A model generated the notes under the pieces. The model was given only the letters and a program-made list of their open reading frames with translations. It was not told the DNA's origin and ran no database searches. This document shows, one piece after another, positions 43,570-52,197 of a DNA stretch of 64,000 nt. The stretch's first letter is position 1, and each line of letters opens with the position of its first letter. The DNA comes from Saprospiraceae bacterium (lineage in GTDB: Bacteria; Bacteroidota; Bacteroidia; Chitinophagales; Saprospiraceae): positions 62,001 to 126,000 of the forward strand of contig JAHDFP010000009.1 in assembly GCA_020628095.1 (NCBI GenBank). The letters run 5' to 3'. Made by a program: the position numbers and the translations under genes.

Positions 43570-44265
43570 ATGCCATTTCAGAGCCAAATAAATAAGTATC
43601 AGACGGCATTTTCTGTCGATAACATCATATTTGGATTTGACGAAGGTAATCTCAAAATACTCCTTATCAAGCGTCGCGAAGATCCTTTTGCAGGTATGTG
43701 GGCATTGCCCGGTGATATAGTGCGCCATGACGAAAATCTCAAAGATGCCGCCTTCCGAGTGTTGGATCAGTTGACAGGGGTCAAGGATTTATTCTTGGAA
43801 CAGGTCTTTACCTTTGGTAAGGTAGACCGTCACCCCAAAGGTCGCGTCATCACAGTGGCCTACTATTCATTGATTAACATTGCTGGGGTGGATATTCGTC
43901 CGGCCTCATTTGCAGAGCAGGTGGCATGGCGCGAGGTCAGAGCCATCGAGTCACTGGCCTTCGACCACTATAAGATTATGAATACTTGTCTGGCCAAGCT
44001 CAAGCGTGAGGTGAAGTTCAGACCGATAGGATTTGAGTTATTGCCACAGAAATTTACACTTTCGCAATTGCAGTCCCTCTACGAGGTGGTGCTGGAAAAA
44101 GAACTGGATAAGAGAAATTTCAGAAAAAAATTACTCAGTATGAATGTCCTAGAGACCAGCCATGAAACTCAACAAAACGTCGCTCATCGCCCAGCCAAAT
44201 TATATTCCTTTGATGCAGATAAATATGAGGAAGCGAAGAGGAATGGATTTATTTTCGAATTGTAA
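43570..44265 (+). CDS. NrtR/AraR-type Nudix-domain transcriptional regulator
   Basis: A 231-residue protein: an N-terminal Nudix-like domain and a C-terminal winged-helix (LLPQKFTLSQLQSLYEVVL, KRNFRKKLLSMNVL). The Nudix box reads GDIVRHDENLKDAAFRVLDQLTG, interrupted here for length only in its description: the catalytic REUxEE glutamates are replaced (RVLDQL), so it probably binds rather than hydrolyses its nucleotide ligand. EQVFTFGKVDRHPKGRVITV is characteristic of the NrtR group. Start chosen at MPFQSQINKY (43570). Divergent from the threonine aldolase, which could be its target. Confidence 0.85.
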   Translation: MPFQSQINKYQTAFSVDNIIFGFDEGNLKILLIKRREDPFAGMWALPGDIVRHDENLKDAAFRVLDQLTGVKDLFLEQVFTFGKVDRHPKGRVITVAYYSLINIAGVDIRPASFAEQVAWREVRAIESLAFDHYKIMNTCLAKLKREVKFRPIGFELLPQKFTLSQLQSLYEVVLEKELDKRNFRKKLLSMNVLETSHETQQNVAHRPAKLYSFDADKYEEAKRNGFIFEL

Positions 44266-44274
44266 CGGACTAAC

Positions 44275-45072
44275 TTAGCCTGAGATATTTTCACCATCCC
44301 ATCTGGTGAAAGAATAAATTATTTCTGGGAAATTGGTTTTGTATTCTTCTAGTACACGCTGTAGTTCTGCCCATCGTGCTGGGTCTTTCCCATTGAAAAT
44401 ATATAACTCTGCTGTAGGGGTTGCATCCGCTACTTGTACGATACTTTCATTTTCTAATGAAAAATATCCATAGTCATCTCCTTGCAGATTGTATATATTG
44501 AATGGAGATTCTACATCAAGGGCGGTGACAGACTGGAGCAAGGCTACATCGACATTAGCCGCCTGACTATAATCAAAGTACCCCCATGCTAATCCTTCTG
44601 GTATTAAAAAGATATGGTCATCAGATAGACCTATGGACACTGTATTCTCAAAACCTTCGATAAACAAAGAGCGATCTTCAAAATTAAGCACCGATTCTAT
44701 AACGCTCTGATCCTTAATATCTATAGACAGATTATAACTCCCTGGTGCGGGATTACCCAGGTCGAGATATGACAGAGGATAAGAAGGCATATCCTGACAA
44801 GGCGAAGGCACTATAATATCTCCTATGATAACTGAGACATCACCATTACTTTCTGTAAGCATCGCATCTATTGTCGCTTGCTCACAATCATATTGTATCA
44901 GAGAGCTGATGCGTAGCTGGTATTGGCCACCTGTGGGTGTTAGCTTTTGCCAGGGTCTGATCTGGTACTCATCTTGTATGGTCGTCACCGTAATAGGATC
45001 TGGTGTAGTTGTGCACTGGCAGAGCATTATTACTATCAGTGAGATGTAACCGATGAGGTGCTTTTGATTCAT
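44275..45072 (-). CDS. Lipoprotein of unknown function
   Basis: A 265-residue protein with a lipobox (YISLIVIMLCQCTTTPDP). The mature part has beta-rich segments (QYQLRISSLIQYDCEQATID, PGSYNLSIDIKDQSVIESVL) and no recognised catalytic motif. Ends 9 nt from the convergent regulator gene; its start lies 6 nt after a TAAATTTG box, divergent from lepA. Confidence 0.72.
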   Translation of the reverse strand: MNQKHLIGYISLIVIMLCQCTTTPDPITVTTIQDEYQIRPWQKLTPTGGQYQLRISSLIQYDCEQATIDAMLTESNGDVSVIIGDIIVPSPCQDMPSYPLSYLDLGNPAPGSYNLSIDIKDQSVIESVLNFEDRSLFIEGFENTVSIGLSDDHIFLIPEGLAWGYFDYSQAANVDVALLQSVTALDVESPFNIYNLQGDDYGYFSLENESIVQVADATPTAELYIFNGKDPARWAELQRVLEEYKTNFPEIIYSFTRWDGENISG

Positions 45073-45078
45073 TCATAC

Positions 45079-45086
45079 CAAATTTA
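45079..45086 (-). promoter_or_regulatory. -7 box (TAAATTTG) of the lipoprotein gene
   Basis: Exact TAnnTTTG on the minus strand, 6 nt before the ATG at 45072, so the mRNA would be leaderless or nearly so. Confidence 0.5.
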
Positions 45087-45152
45087 GAGGTTTCGCACTA
45101 AATAAGCACGAAGCTAGGCTTTAAAAAAAATACGAATGTATCCGTTATAGAC

Positions 45153-45160
45153 TATCTTTG
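45153..45160 (+). promoter_or_regulatory. -7 box (TATCTTTG) of lepA
   Basis: Exact TAnnTTTG, 7 nt before the lepA ATG. Confidence 0.6.
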
Positions 45161-45167
45161 CTGCACA

Positions 45168-46961
45168 ATGAAGGAGTTAAGGAATTTTTGTGTCATTGCA
45201 CATATAGATCATGGGAAAAGCACCCTATCAGATAGATTACTAGAGCATACGCAGACTATCTCAGAGCGAGAGATGAAGGATCAGGCGCTGGATGATATGG
45301 AACTGGAGAGAGAACGTGGTATCACTATAAAAAGTCATGCGATCCAGCTCAATTATCTGCATACGGATGGCAACACATATACCCTTAACCTCATAGATAC
45401 GCCTGGACACGTAGATTTTTCTTACGAGGTCTCACGATCTATTGCGGCTTGCGAGGGAGCCCTCTTACTTGTCGATGCCAGTCAGGGCATCCAGGCACAG
45501 ACGATATCCAATCTCTATCTTGCACTAGAACACGACCTCGAGATTATCCCTGTGCTCAATAAGGTAGATATGGAGAGTGCCATGATAGAGGAAGTCTCTG
45601 ATCAGATCATAGACTTACTCGGCGTCGATCTAGAAGACATTGTCCACGCCAGTGGCAAGACAGGACTGGGCGTAGAAAATGTACTGAGTCATATCGTCGA
45701 GCGCATCCCTCCACCCAAAGGAGATATAGAGGCACCATTGCAGGCATTGATCTTTGATTCTTTGTTCAATCCATTCCGAGGGGTGGTGGCCTATTTTAAG
45801 ATCATCAATGGAACGATGAAAAAAGGAGAGAAAGTCCGTTTTTTCAATACGGGAAAAGAATATGCAGCGGACGAGATAGGAATACTCAAGCTGGACATGC
45901 ACCCACGCAAAGAACTATCCTGTGGACATGTGGGATATATTATAACTGGCATCAAAGAAAGTAAAGAAATAAAAGTAGGTGATACCATTACCAGTATGGC
46001 TAATCCTTGCAGTGAGGGTATTGTTGGATTTGAAGAGGTCAAGCCGATGGTATTTGCGGGAATCTACCCTATAGATAACGATGACTTTGAGGATCTCAGA
46101 GATAGTCTGGAGAAATTACAGCTCAATGATGCCGCACTGGTCTTTGAGCCAGAGTCTTCGGCGGCATTAGGTTTTGGATTTAGAGTTGGTTTTTTGGGAA
46201 TGCTCCATCTGGAGATTGTACAAGAAAGACTCAGTCGCGAATACGATCAGGAGGTCATCACGACAGTACCGAACGTATCCTATTATGCCTACACTAAGAA
46301 AGGCGAAGAACTGATAATCAATACTCCCAATGATCTCCCTGATCCCACGCTCATAGATCGAGTGGAAGAACCTTATATCAGAGCACAGATCATTACGATG
46401 CCAGAGTATATAGGTAGTATAATGACCCTGTGTATGGAAAAGAGAGGAACGCTGACCAAACAAAATTATCTGACCACAGATCGGGTCGAGTTGAGCTTTG
46501 AGTTGCCATTGGCGGAGATCGTATTTGATTTTTATGATAAGCTGAAATCCATCTCTAAGGGATACGCTTCTTTTGATTATGTACAGACAGATTATAGACC
46601 CTCAGATCTCGTACGTCTGGATATCAGGCTCAATGGGGATAGCGTGGACGCCATGTCCTCACTGGTCCACCGCACAAAGGCAGAATCATTCGGTAGAAAA
46701 ATATGTAAAAAGCTCAAGGATCTATTGCCTCGACAGCAGTTTATGATAGCCATACAAGCCTCTATAGGTGCCAAAATAATCGCCAGAGAAACCATCTCTG
46801 CACTCCGGAAAGATGTCACAGCGAAGTGCTACGGAGGAGACATCACTCGAAAGAGAAAACTGCTCGAAAAGCAAAAGAAAGGAAAGAAGAAAATGAGACA
46901 AATCGGGTCTGTACAGGTCCCACAGAAGGCCTTCTTAGAGGTACTCAAGATTAATGATTAG
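45168..46961 (+). CDS. lepA: Elongation factor 4 (ribosome back-translocase)
   Basis: A 597-residue translational GTPase. G1 [16 protein letters not shown], switch [13 protein letters not shown]3 DTPGHVDF, G4 NKVD, then the LepA C-terminal domain ending [20 protein letters not shown]. Normal length (about 600). Helps ribosomes under ionic stress. Confidence 0.98.
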   Translation: MKELRNFCVIAHIDHGKSTLSDRLLEHTQTISEREMKDQALDDMELERERGITIKSHAIQLNYLHTDGNTYTLNLIDTPGHVDFSYEVSRSIAACEGALLLVDASQGIQAQTISNLYLALEHDLEIIPVLNKVDMESAMIEEVSDQIIDLLGVDLEDIVHASGKTGLGVENVLSHIVERIPPPKGDIEAPLQALIFDSLFNPFRGVVAYFKIINGTMKKGEKVRFFNTGKEYAADEIGILKLDMHPRKELSCGHVGYIITGIKESKEIKVGDTITSMANPCSEGIVGFEEVKPMVFAGIYPIDNDDFEDLRDSLEKLQLNDAALVFEPESSAALGFGFRVGFLGMLHLEIVQERLSREYDQEVITTVPNVSYYAYTKKGEELIINTPNDLPDPTLIDRVEEPYIRAQIITMPEYIGSIMTLCMEKRGTLTKQNYLTTDRVELSFELPLAEIVFDFYDKLKSISKGYASFDYVQTDYRPSDLVRLDIRLNGDSVDAMSSLVHRTKAESFGRKICKKLKDLLPRQQFMIAIQASIGAKIIARETISALRKDVTAKCYGGDITRKRKLLEKQKKGKKKMRQIGSVQVPQKAFLEVLKIND

Positions 46962-47082
46962 CGGCTCGAAAAGACAAAAACAGTACTTTATCTAGCTTAA
47001 AGGAAAGTTAATAACTGCAAATTATGGTGCAAGCCAATAGATTTGTCACTAATTTGTAAAATAATTAAATCAATCATTTGAT

Positions 47083-47835
47083 TTGTTGAACTTTTCCTAC
47101 AAAATATCATTTCCGACTTTCCAGCATGTCCTAGGTCTGCTTATAGGCTTGTGCTTTTCTTGTTCGGCTTTCTCCCAGTCCCATGTCCTTTTACTCAAAA
47201 ATGGATCTATCATCAAGTGCGATGTCCTAGAAGAAACAGATGAGTATGTCAAAATCGTTATGACCACAGGAGATACTATGCAGATGGGTTATAAGCATGT
47301 CGATAGGGTTGTCAATGATGGTGATATAGATCTGCTAGACCGACAGTCTAAGGACATTGTCCTACAAGGTCCTAAGTACCATAAGACCACGGGGACTTTT
47401 GTAAATCTGGATTTGATATCAGTACCCTTTAGTGTAGAAGTGGGCAAAAGAATGACGCCGACATTGAATGTAGGTGGTGTGATGTTATATGGCATAGATT
47501 CCCGCAGTAATCTTATCGCCATAGGACCTTATATCCAAAAATATCTTAGTCAGAGTACATCGACGCCAAGAGCATACGTCGAACTATATGGTGGGATAGG
47601 CTTCAGAACAGATGATTTCTTTTCCGATGCGCTCACTAAATACCCTCCTGTGGGAGGATTTGCCCTGGGCTTTCAGATTCCTAATCGTAAGAAAACCAAA
47701 ATATATTTTGAGATGGGATTATTTGCGACGATGGTAAAAGAGGAATTTGAGCTCAATGATCCTTTCAGGACAAGGATCGTGGATAGAGAGTCCAGTTTGA
47801 CGCCGTACCTGACATTACTCGGATTACAATTTTGA
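47083..47835 (+). CDS. Exported hypothetical protein, probable outer-membrane beta-barrel
   Basis: A 250-residue protein with a signal-like segment (VLGLLIGLCFSCSAFSQ), an N-terminal 'LLLKNGSIIKCDVLEETDEY' type motif common in Bacteroidota outer-membrane proteins, and alternating beta strands ending in an aromatic residue (LTLLGLQF), typical of outer-membrane barrels. No ATG is in frame near the 5' end; the best start is TTG at 47083 (a second TTG follows directly). Function unknown. Confidence 0.7.
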   Translation: MLNFSYKISFPTFQHVLGLLIGLCFSCSAFSQSHVLLLKNGSIIKCDVLEETDEYVKIVMTTGDTMQMGYKHVDRVVNDGDIDLLDRQSKDIVLQGPKYHKTTGTFVNLDLISVPFSVEVGKRMTPTLNVGGVMLYGIDSRSNLIAIGPYIQKYLSQSTSTPRAYVELYGGIGFRTDDFFSDALTKYPPVGGFALGFQIPNRKKTKIYFEMGLFATMVKEEFELNDPFRTRIVDRESSLTPYLTLLGLQF

Positions 47836-47902
47836 ATTAAGTGTATTACTCAATATATTCATATAACTTTCGTTTTGATAACAGAACATTAAATCAAAAA
47901 TC

Positions 47903-48958
47903 ATGAGATACTTAGGATTAATTTTCATTCTCGCCATGTTATTTGCCTGCTCAGAGTACAATGTGACGCAGGGAGAAGTGGTTGAGTTTAAAAACTTGGA
48001 CTTCGATTATAGTGACAATATGATGGAGCAGCAGTTTGACGAAGAAGCGGTCCAATTAGGTCGTGTCCTTTTCTACGACAATATATTATCTAAGAATGGT
48101 AATGTATCCTGCGCAAGTTGCCATAAGCAAGAGTTTGCGTTTAGTGATGATGTGGCATTTAGTATTGGCTTTTTGGATGGAGAAACATTCAGGAATACAC
48201 CGACACTTATCAATAATCAATTCAATACGACATTCTTCTGGGATGGCCGGGCTTCTCGATTAGAGCAGGCGGTGGCGCTACCTATTTTCGATCATAATGA
48301 GATGGGTATGTCCGAGTCGGACCTCATCCAGCGCATTAATAATGCAGAGTACTATGACGATCTGATTATGGATGCCTTCGGTAGACCAGATATCAGCAGA
48401 CATGATATATCTTTTGCTTTGGCTCAGTTCGTGGGTAGTATCATCAGTATAGATTCGAGATTGGATAAGTTTATGAAAGATCGTAGTGATGATATCTTAG
48501 ATAAAGATGAGCATGCAGGCTTGGAGTTGTTTGAGACGCACTGTAATACTTGTCATTCGGCATTGGGAGAGCGTGTAGATAATGGCCAGACGCAGGTCGT
48601 CAGTGATGACCCTTATATGGGAACAGGCTCCAGGAGTCTTGTCGATATAGGCTTGCCTGTAGATTTTACAGGAACCCGTGATACAAGAGTCAGAATACCT
48701 TCTCTTCGTAACCTAAGTAAGACGGCCCCATATATGCATGACGGTCGATTCGAGACTATAAGGGAGGTAATAGATCACTATAATGACGATATAGAAGACA
48801 GACCTACATTAGATAGCCGACTCAAAGACCAATTTGGTCAAGTCGTCGACATGAATATGACAGAGAAAGAGAAAGATCAGTTAGAGAAATTCTTATTGAC
48901 ACTCAGAGATACAAGAGTAGAAACTGACGAAAGATGGAGTGATCCATTCGTGAGATAA
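47903..48958 (+). CDS. Di-heme cytochrome c peroxidase (MauG/CcpA-like)
   Basis: A 351-residue lipoprotein (lipobox LFACS, Cys16). Heme sites CASCHKQ (70-76) and CNTCHSA (214-220), with SRLEQAVALPIFDHNEMGMS and TAPYMHDGRFETI as the expected peroxidase segments. Reduces peroxide in the periplasm with electrons from a cytochrome or copper protein. Followed by a strong stem-loop. Confidence 0.93.
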   Translation: MRYLGLIFILAMLFACSEYNVTQGEVVEFKNLDFDYSDNMMEQQFDEEAVQLGRVLFYDNILSKNGNVSCASCHKQEFAFSDDVAFSIGFLDGETFRNTPTLINNQFNTTFFWDGRASRLEQAVALPIFDHNEMGMSESDLIQRINNAEYYDDLIMDAFGRPDISRHDISFALAQFVGSIISIDSRLDKFMKDRSDDILDKDEHAGLELFETHCNTCHSALGERVDNGQTQVVSDDPYMGTGSRSLVDIGLPVDFTGTRDTRVRIPSLRNLSKTAPYMHDGRFETIREVIDHYNDDIEDRPTLDSRLKDQFGQVVDMNMTEKEKDQLEKFLLTLRDTRVETDERWSDPFVR

Positions 48959-48984
48959 TCTATTTGTTATTATAAAATAATGGA

Positions 48985-49020
48985 CGAAGGCTTCTCTGAT
49001 TCTGATCATAGAAGCCTTTG
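48985..49020 (+). terminator. Stem-loop terminator after the peroxidase gene
   Basis: CGAAGGCTTCT / AGAAGCCTTTG, 11 bp with one G-T pair and a 14-nt loop; followed by a weak T-containing stretch. Confidence 0.65.
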
Positions 49021-49045
49021 TTATATCTGATAAAAATGGTCAATT

Positions 49046-49261
49046 ATGAATAATACTTATATAAAAGCGGATGGACACATCCCAGAGGGACTTGCTTACA
49101 GAAATGAGCTAAGAAAGATAATCTCTGATCCCAGCACACCTTGGTGGAAAAGGATGAAGGCGAATTTTGCTCTCTATACATACAATGAATCCACTACTGC
49201 GGCTGAATCAATATGGAATCCTAATAAGACCAGAAAACTATATAATAACTCAGATAATTAG
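49046..49261 (+). CDS. Small hypothetical protein
   Basis: A 71-residue soluble protein with PWWKRMKANFALYTY in the middle. Starts 87 nt after the peroxidase stop, past its terminator. No family recognised; codon use looks coding, but it is short and unsupported by a family. Confidence 0.45.
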   Translation: MNNTYIKADGHIPEGLAYRNELRKIISDPSTPWWKRMKANFALYTYNESTTAAESIWNPNKTRKLYNNSDN

Positions 49262-49364
49262 ACGTCTAATCCATATTCTTATCATACAATGGCACTCCTA
49301 AATAGATTTTCAATTAAGACGAAAATCTTGAAAACAAAATCATACAAATAAAAAATACTATACA

Positions 49365-49372
49365 TATATTTG
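49365..49372 (+). promoter_or_regulatory. -7 box (TATATTTG) of tRNA-Lys
   Basis: Exact TAnnTTTG, 19 nt before the mature tRNA 5' end. Confidence 0.6.
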
Positions 49373-49391
49373 CACCGCTTTAATAGTGGAG

Positions 49392-49464
49392 GACCGGTTA
49401 GCTCAGTTGGTAGAGCAACGCCCTTTTAAGGCGTGGGTCCTGGGTTCGAGCCCCAGACCGGTCA
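49392..49464 (+). tRNA. tRNA-Lys (anticodon TTT)
   Basis: A 73-nt cloverleaf: acceptor GACCGGT / ACCGGTC, D-arm GCTC...GAGC, anticodon stem ACGCC / GGCGT with loop CTTTTAA (anticodon TTT), variable GGGTC, T-arm CTGGG TTCGAGC CCCAG with the GTTCGAG loop, discriminator A. CCA is not encoded. Confidence 0.97.
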
Positions 49465-49469
49465 CTTAT

Positions 49470-49503
49470 AGCCTCTGAAACGTAATGTTTTAGGGGCTTT
49501 TTT
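49470..49503 (+). terminator. Terminator of tRNA-Lys
   Basis: AGCCTCTGAAAC / GTTTTAGGGGCT (12-bp stem including G-T pairs, 5-nt loop) followed by TTTTTT. Confidence 0.9.
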
Positions 49504-49537
49504 CATGGAAGCTCTAAGTATTTATTACATTGTAATA

Positions 49538-50320
49538 ATGAACATTGAGTTTAAGGAGACTATAGTATACGAAGCAGCCCTGCTCACAATTCGATTGGGT
49601 AAATATGATGCACACTACCTTACACGAAGCCTGCCCATAGAAATATTTGATGCCGTCATTCTTCGAGAGCATTTCACTAAGCTTTCTATAATAGATAAAA
49701 ATGGATTTGCAATATTTGAGGATGAGCAATTGCTAAAGGATAAGATTCTCGATAAAAAAGATGCCACTCAGTATGAATTAAAACGAAATTATTATGATGA
49801 ATTAAGTGCCTTTACCCATAAGTGCCGAAAAGTGATTGCTGAAATACTCAGTGATAATATCTTACTAAGTAAGTTCACCAGTGAGATAGAGGTAAAGTCG
49901 CTGATAATCCATGACATTACTCATATCTCTAAGTTGGTAGATGATCTCAATGATCATACTAACTTGATAGAGTTAGGTTATTGCTACATTTTGCATTTCT
50001 CTGACTTGATGGATTTATCTGAGCTATTTGCATGTGATGCATATTCTGATATTCAGGATGCCTTTAATAAGCCAGACTTCAGGGCTTCGTTCTCATCGTC
50101 TGTTGCCAGTTTTCAGTCAGGAGTATATAATAATACGGTCGGTAACCCAGACACCACCTTAGCCCTTACAGATATATTAGCGCAACTGGATCATGCGGAT
50201 TTTAACGATTATGCCTTACTGATGATTAAGCTATCTAATCTCTTGGCGTATGCCGATGATTACTTATCCGTCTCCGAGAGCAAACTACTCAGCGAACTAC
50301 AAAATAATATAATCGGCTAG
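49538..50320 (+). CDS. Hypothetical protein
   Basis: A 260-residue protein, mostly helical, with no signal peptide and no recognised motif. An upstream ATG at 49505 is in frame but sits directly after the tRNA terminator, so I chose MNIEFKETIVYE at 49538. Segments such as IHDITHISKLVDDLNDHTNL and LSNLLAYADDYLSVSESKLL suggest a helical bundle. It lies upstream of the exporter gene on the same strand (about 200 nt to the first standard start) and may or may not belong to the lasso cluster. Confidence 0.6.
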   Translation: MNIEFKETIVYEAALLTIRLGKYDAHYLTRSLPIEIFDAVILREHFTKLSIIDKNGFAIFEDEQLLKDKILDKKDATQYELKRNYYDELSAFTHKCRKVIAEILSDNILLSKFTSEIEVKSLIIHDITHISKLVDDLNDHTNLIELGYCYILHFSDLMDLSELFACDAYSDIQDAFNKPDFRASFSSSVASFQSGVYNNTVGNPDTTLALTDILAQLDHADFNDYALLMIKLSNLLAYADDYLSVSESKLLSELQNNIIG

Positions 50321-50525
50321 ACTTGATCCCCCGTTACAAGGCAATGAATACCTTATCAGGTATATGTAAGCCCTTTTTAGTACATTGAGCCACAGACTCT
50401 TTTAGTAAAAAAACAACACAGGAATCAATCAAGACATCTTAAAGGCGATCAAGCTAGTATGGAGTGCAAGCAAACCACTGACCATACTGAGCATCGGTCT
50501 ACAGCTTACGCAGGCTGTTATACCC

Positions 50526-52187
50526 TTGATTATATTGTATCTGACTAAAGTTATTATAGATACCTTGACCTTGAGGAGTCAGGAGGTGTCGTTTGACTAT
50601 ATATTGTGGTTGATGATAGGATTGGGTGGTGTGTATTTAGTGCAGATAATCATCCAGAATGTCCAGCAGCTTGTCTCAGAGTCTCAGCAGCAAAAGGTGT
50701 CCGATAGTCTGTCCGTCAAGGTCATAGATAAAGCGATCAATCTGGATATCAGTTTTTACGAAAATCCAGCTTTCTACGATACACTGCATCTTACGCAGTC
50801 TCAAGCTATGTATAAGCCCATCAGGATATTACAGAATCTGACCGATCTGATGAGGCATATCTTTACTTTGTTGTCACTTAGCGCCTTGTTGTTATTATTG
50901 CATTGGTCGATAGGGTTGGTTCTTATAATATGTGCAATACCAGTTGCTTTTGTCAAACTATATTATTCTAAAAAGCTATTCCTCTGGGAAAAACAAAGAG
51001 CCTTCTTACAAAGACAGTCTAACTATTTTAATCGTATTCTGACTTCTGATAGATACGCTAAGGAGTTGCGCATATTTGGATATGGAGAAAAACTTAAAAA
51101 CCAGTTTGTAACCATCAGAGAGCGGTTGTATGGTGAGAAGTATAAGATCGGCAAAGGCACGGCACAATCGAGTATATTGGCTAAGAGCCTCGAGATCATT
51201 GCCTTAGTGGGGGTATTTACATTTACTGCATGGAGAGCAGTACAAGGTCATATTACAGTAGGAGATGTGGTTATGTATTTTCAAGCATTCCAAAAAGGTC
51301 AATCTAGTATACAGAGTGTTATGGCGTCATGGGTATCTCTATATAGTAATAGGCTCTTTATATCACATCTTTTTGACTTGCTGGAGTTAGAGTCACGATT
51401 AGAAACTGTCGATAATCCAATCGTATTAAAGCCACTGACTCATCAAATAGAGCTGAGTGGTGTCCACTTCCATTATCCCGATCATGACAAGACGGTACTA
51501 AACGATGTTAACTTGACATTCGAAAAAGGAAAAATATATGCGCTCGTCGGCGAAAATGGCTCAGGTAAGACATCCCTTATCAAGTTACTTTGTAGGTTCT
51601 ATGATCCATCGGAAGGCACTATTAGTTGGGATAATGTGGAGTATAAACAGGCCAGTCTTGATTCCTTATACGATAAGATTACGGTGATCCATCAGGATTT
51701 TAGGACTTACCAGATGACAGTAGGTGAGAATATAGAAATCAGCGACTCCTCCCTAGATGACAATTACGATCAGGCAAGAGTAAGACACGCCGCGATAAGT
51801 GCAGGCGCAGACGAATTTATATCCACACTCTCAGAGGGCTATGAGCAAAAGGTGGGACGATGGTTTAATAATGGGGTAGAGCTGAGTGGTGGACAATGGC
51901 AAAAGTTAGCTCTGAGTCGCGCTTTTTATAAGAAAGCCGATGTCATTGTTTTAGATGAGCCGACCTCTTCTATCGATCCGATATCTGAGGCAAAGATCTT
52001 TGATAATCTTAGGTCCATAGCAGAAGATAAGATTTTGATTTTGATATCACATCGGATTTATAATTTGGAGTCAGCGGATGAGATTATTGTTTTTGATGAT
52101 GGACGAGTAGTACAGCATGGCGGGCATAATGATCTGATCTCTCAGGAAGGCCTATATAGAAAAATGTATCATAGCCAGAAAAGATAA
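50526..52187 (+). CDS. ABC exporter of the lasso-peptide cluster (lasso D)
   Basis: A 553-residue half-transporter: membrane domain (about 1-270), then an ATPase domain with Walker A VGENGSGKTSLIKL, signature ELSGGQWQKLALSRAF and Walker B VIVLDEPTSS. Equivalent D proteins export lasso peptides and confer self-immunity. The first standard start is TTG at 50526, but the frame is open to 50409 and encodes NQDILKAIKLVWSASK and IGLQLTQAVIPL, which looks like the family's first helix; that part has no ATG/GTG/TTG. It is followed after 10 nt by the cyclase. Confidence 0.88.
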   Translation: MIILYLTKVIIDTLTLRSQEVSFDYILWLMIGLGGVYLVQIIIQNVQQLVSESQQQKVSDSLSVKVIDKAINLDISFYENPAFYDTLHLTQSQAMYKPIRILQNLTDLMRHIFTLLSLSALLLLLHWSIGLVLIICAIPVAFVKLYYSKKLFLWEKQRAFLQRQSNYFNRILTSDRYAKELRIFGYGEKLKNQFVTIRERLYGEKYKIGKGTAQSSILAKSLEIIALVGVFTFTAWRAVQGHITVGDVVMYFQAFQKGQSSIQSVMASWVSLYSNRLFISHLFDLLELESRLETVDNPIVLKPLTHQIELSGVHFHYPDHDKTVLNDVNLTFEKGKIYALVGENGSGKTSLIKLLCRFYDPSEGTISWDNVEYKQASLDSLYDKITVIHQDFRTYQMTVGENIEISDSSLDDNYDQARVRHAAISAGADEFISTLSEGYEQKVGRWFNNGVELSGGQWQKLALSRAFYKKADVIVLDEPTSSIDPISEAKIFDNLRSIAEDKILILISHRIYNLESADEIIVFDDGRVVQHGGHNDLISQEGLYRKMYHSQKR

Positions 52188-52197
52188 TCCACCATAG

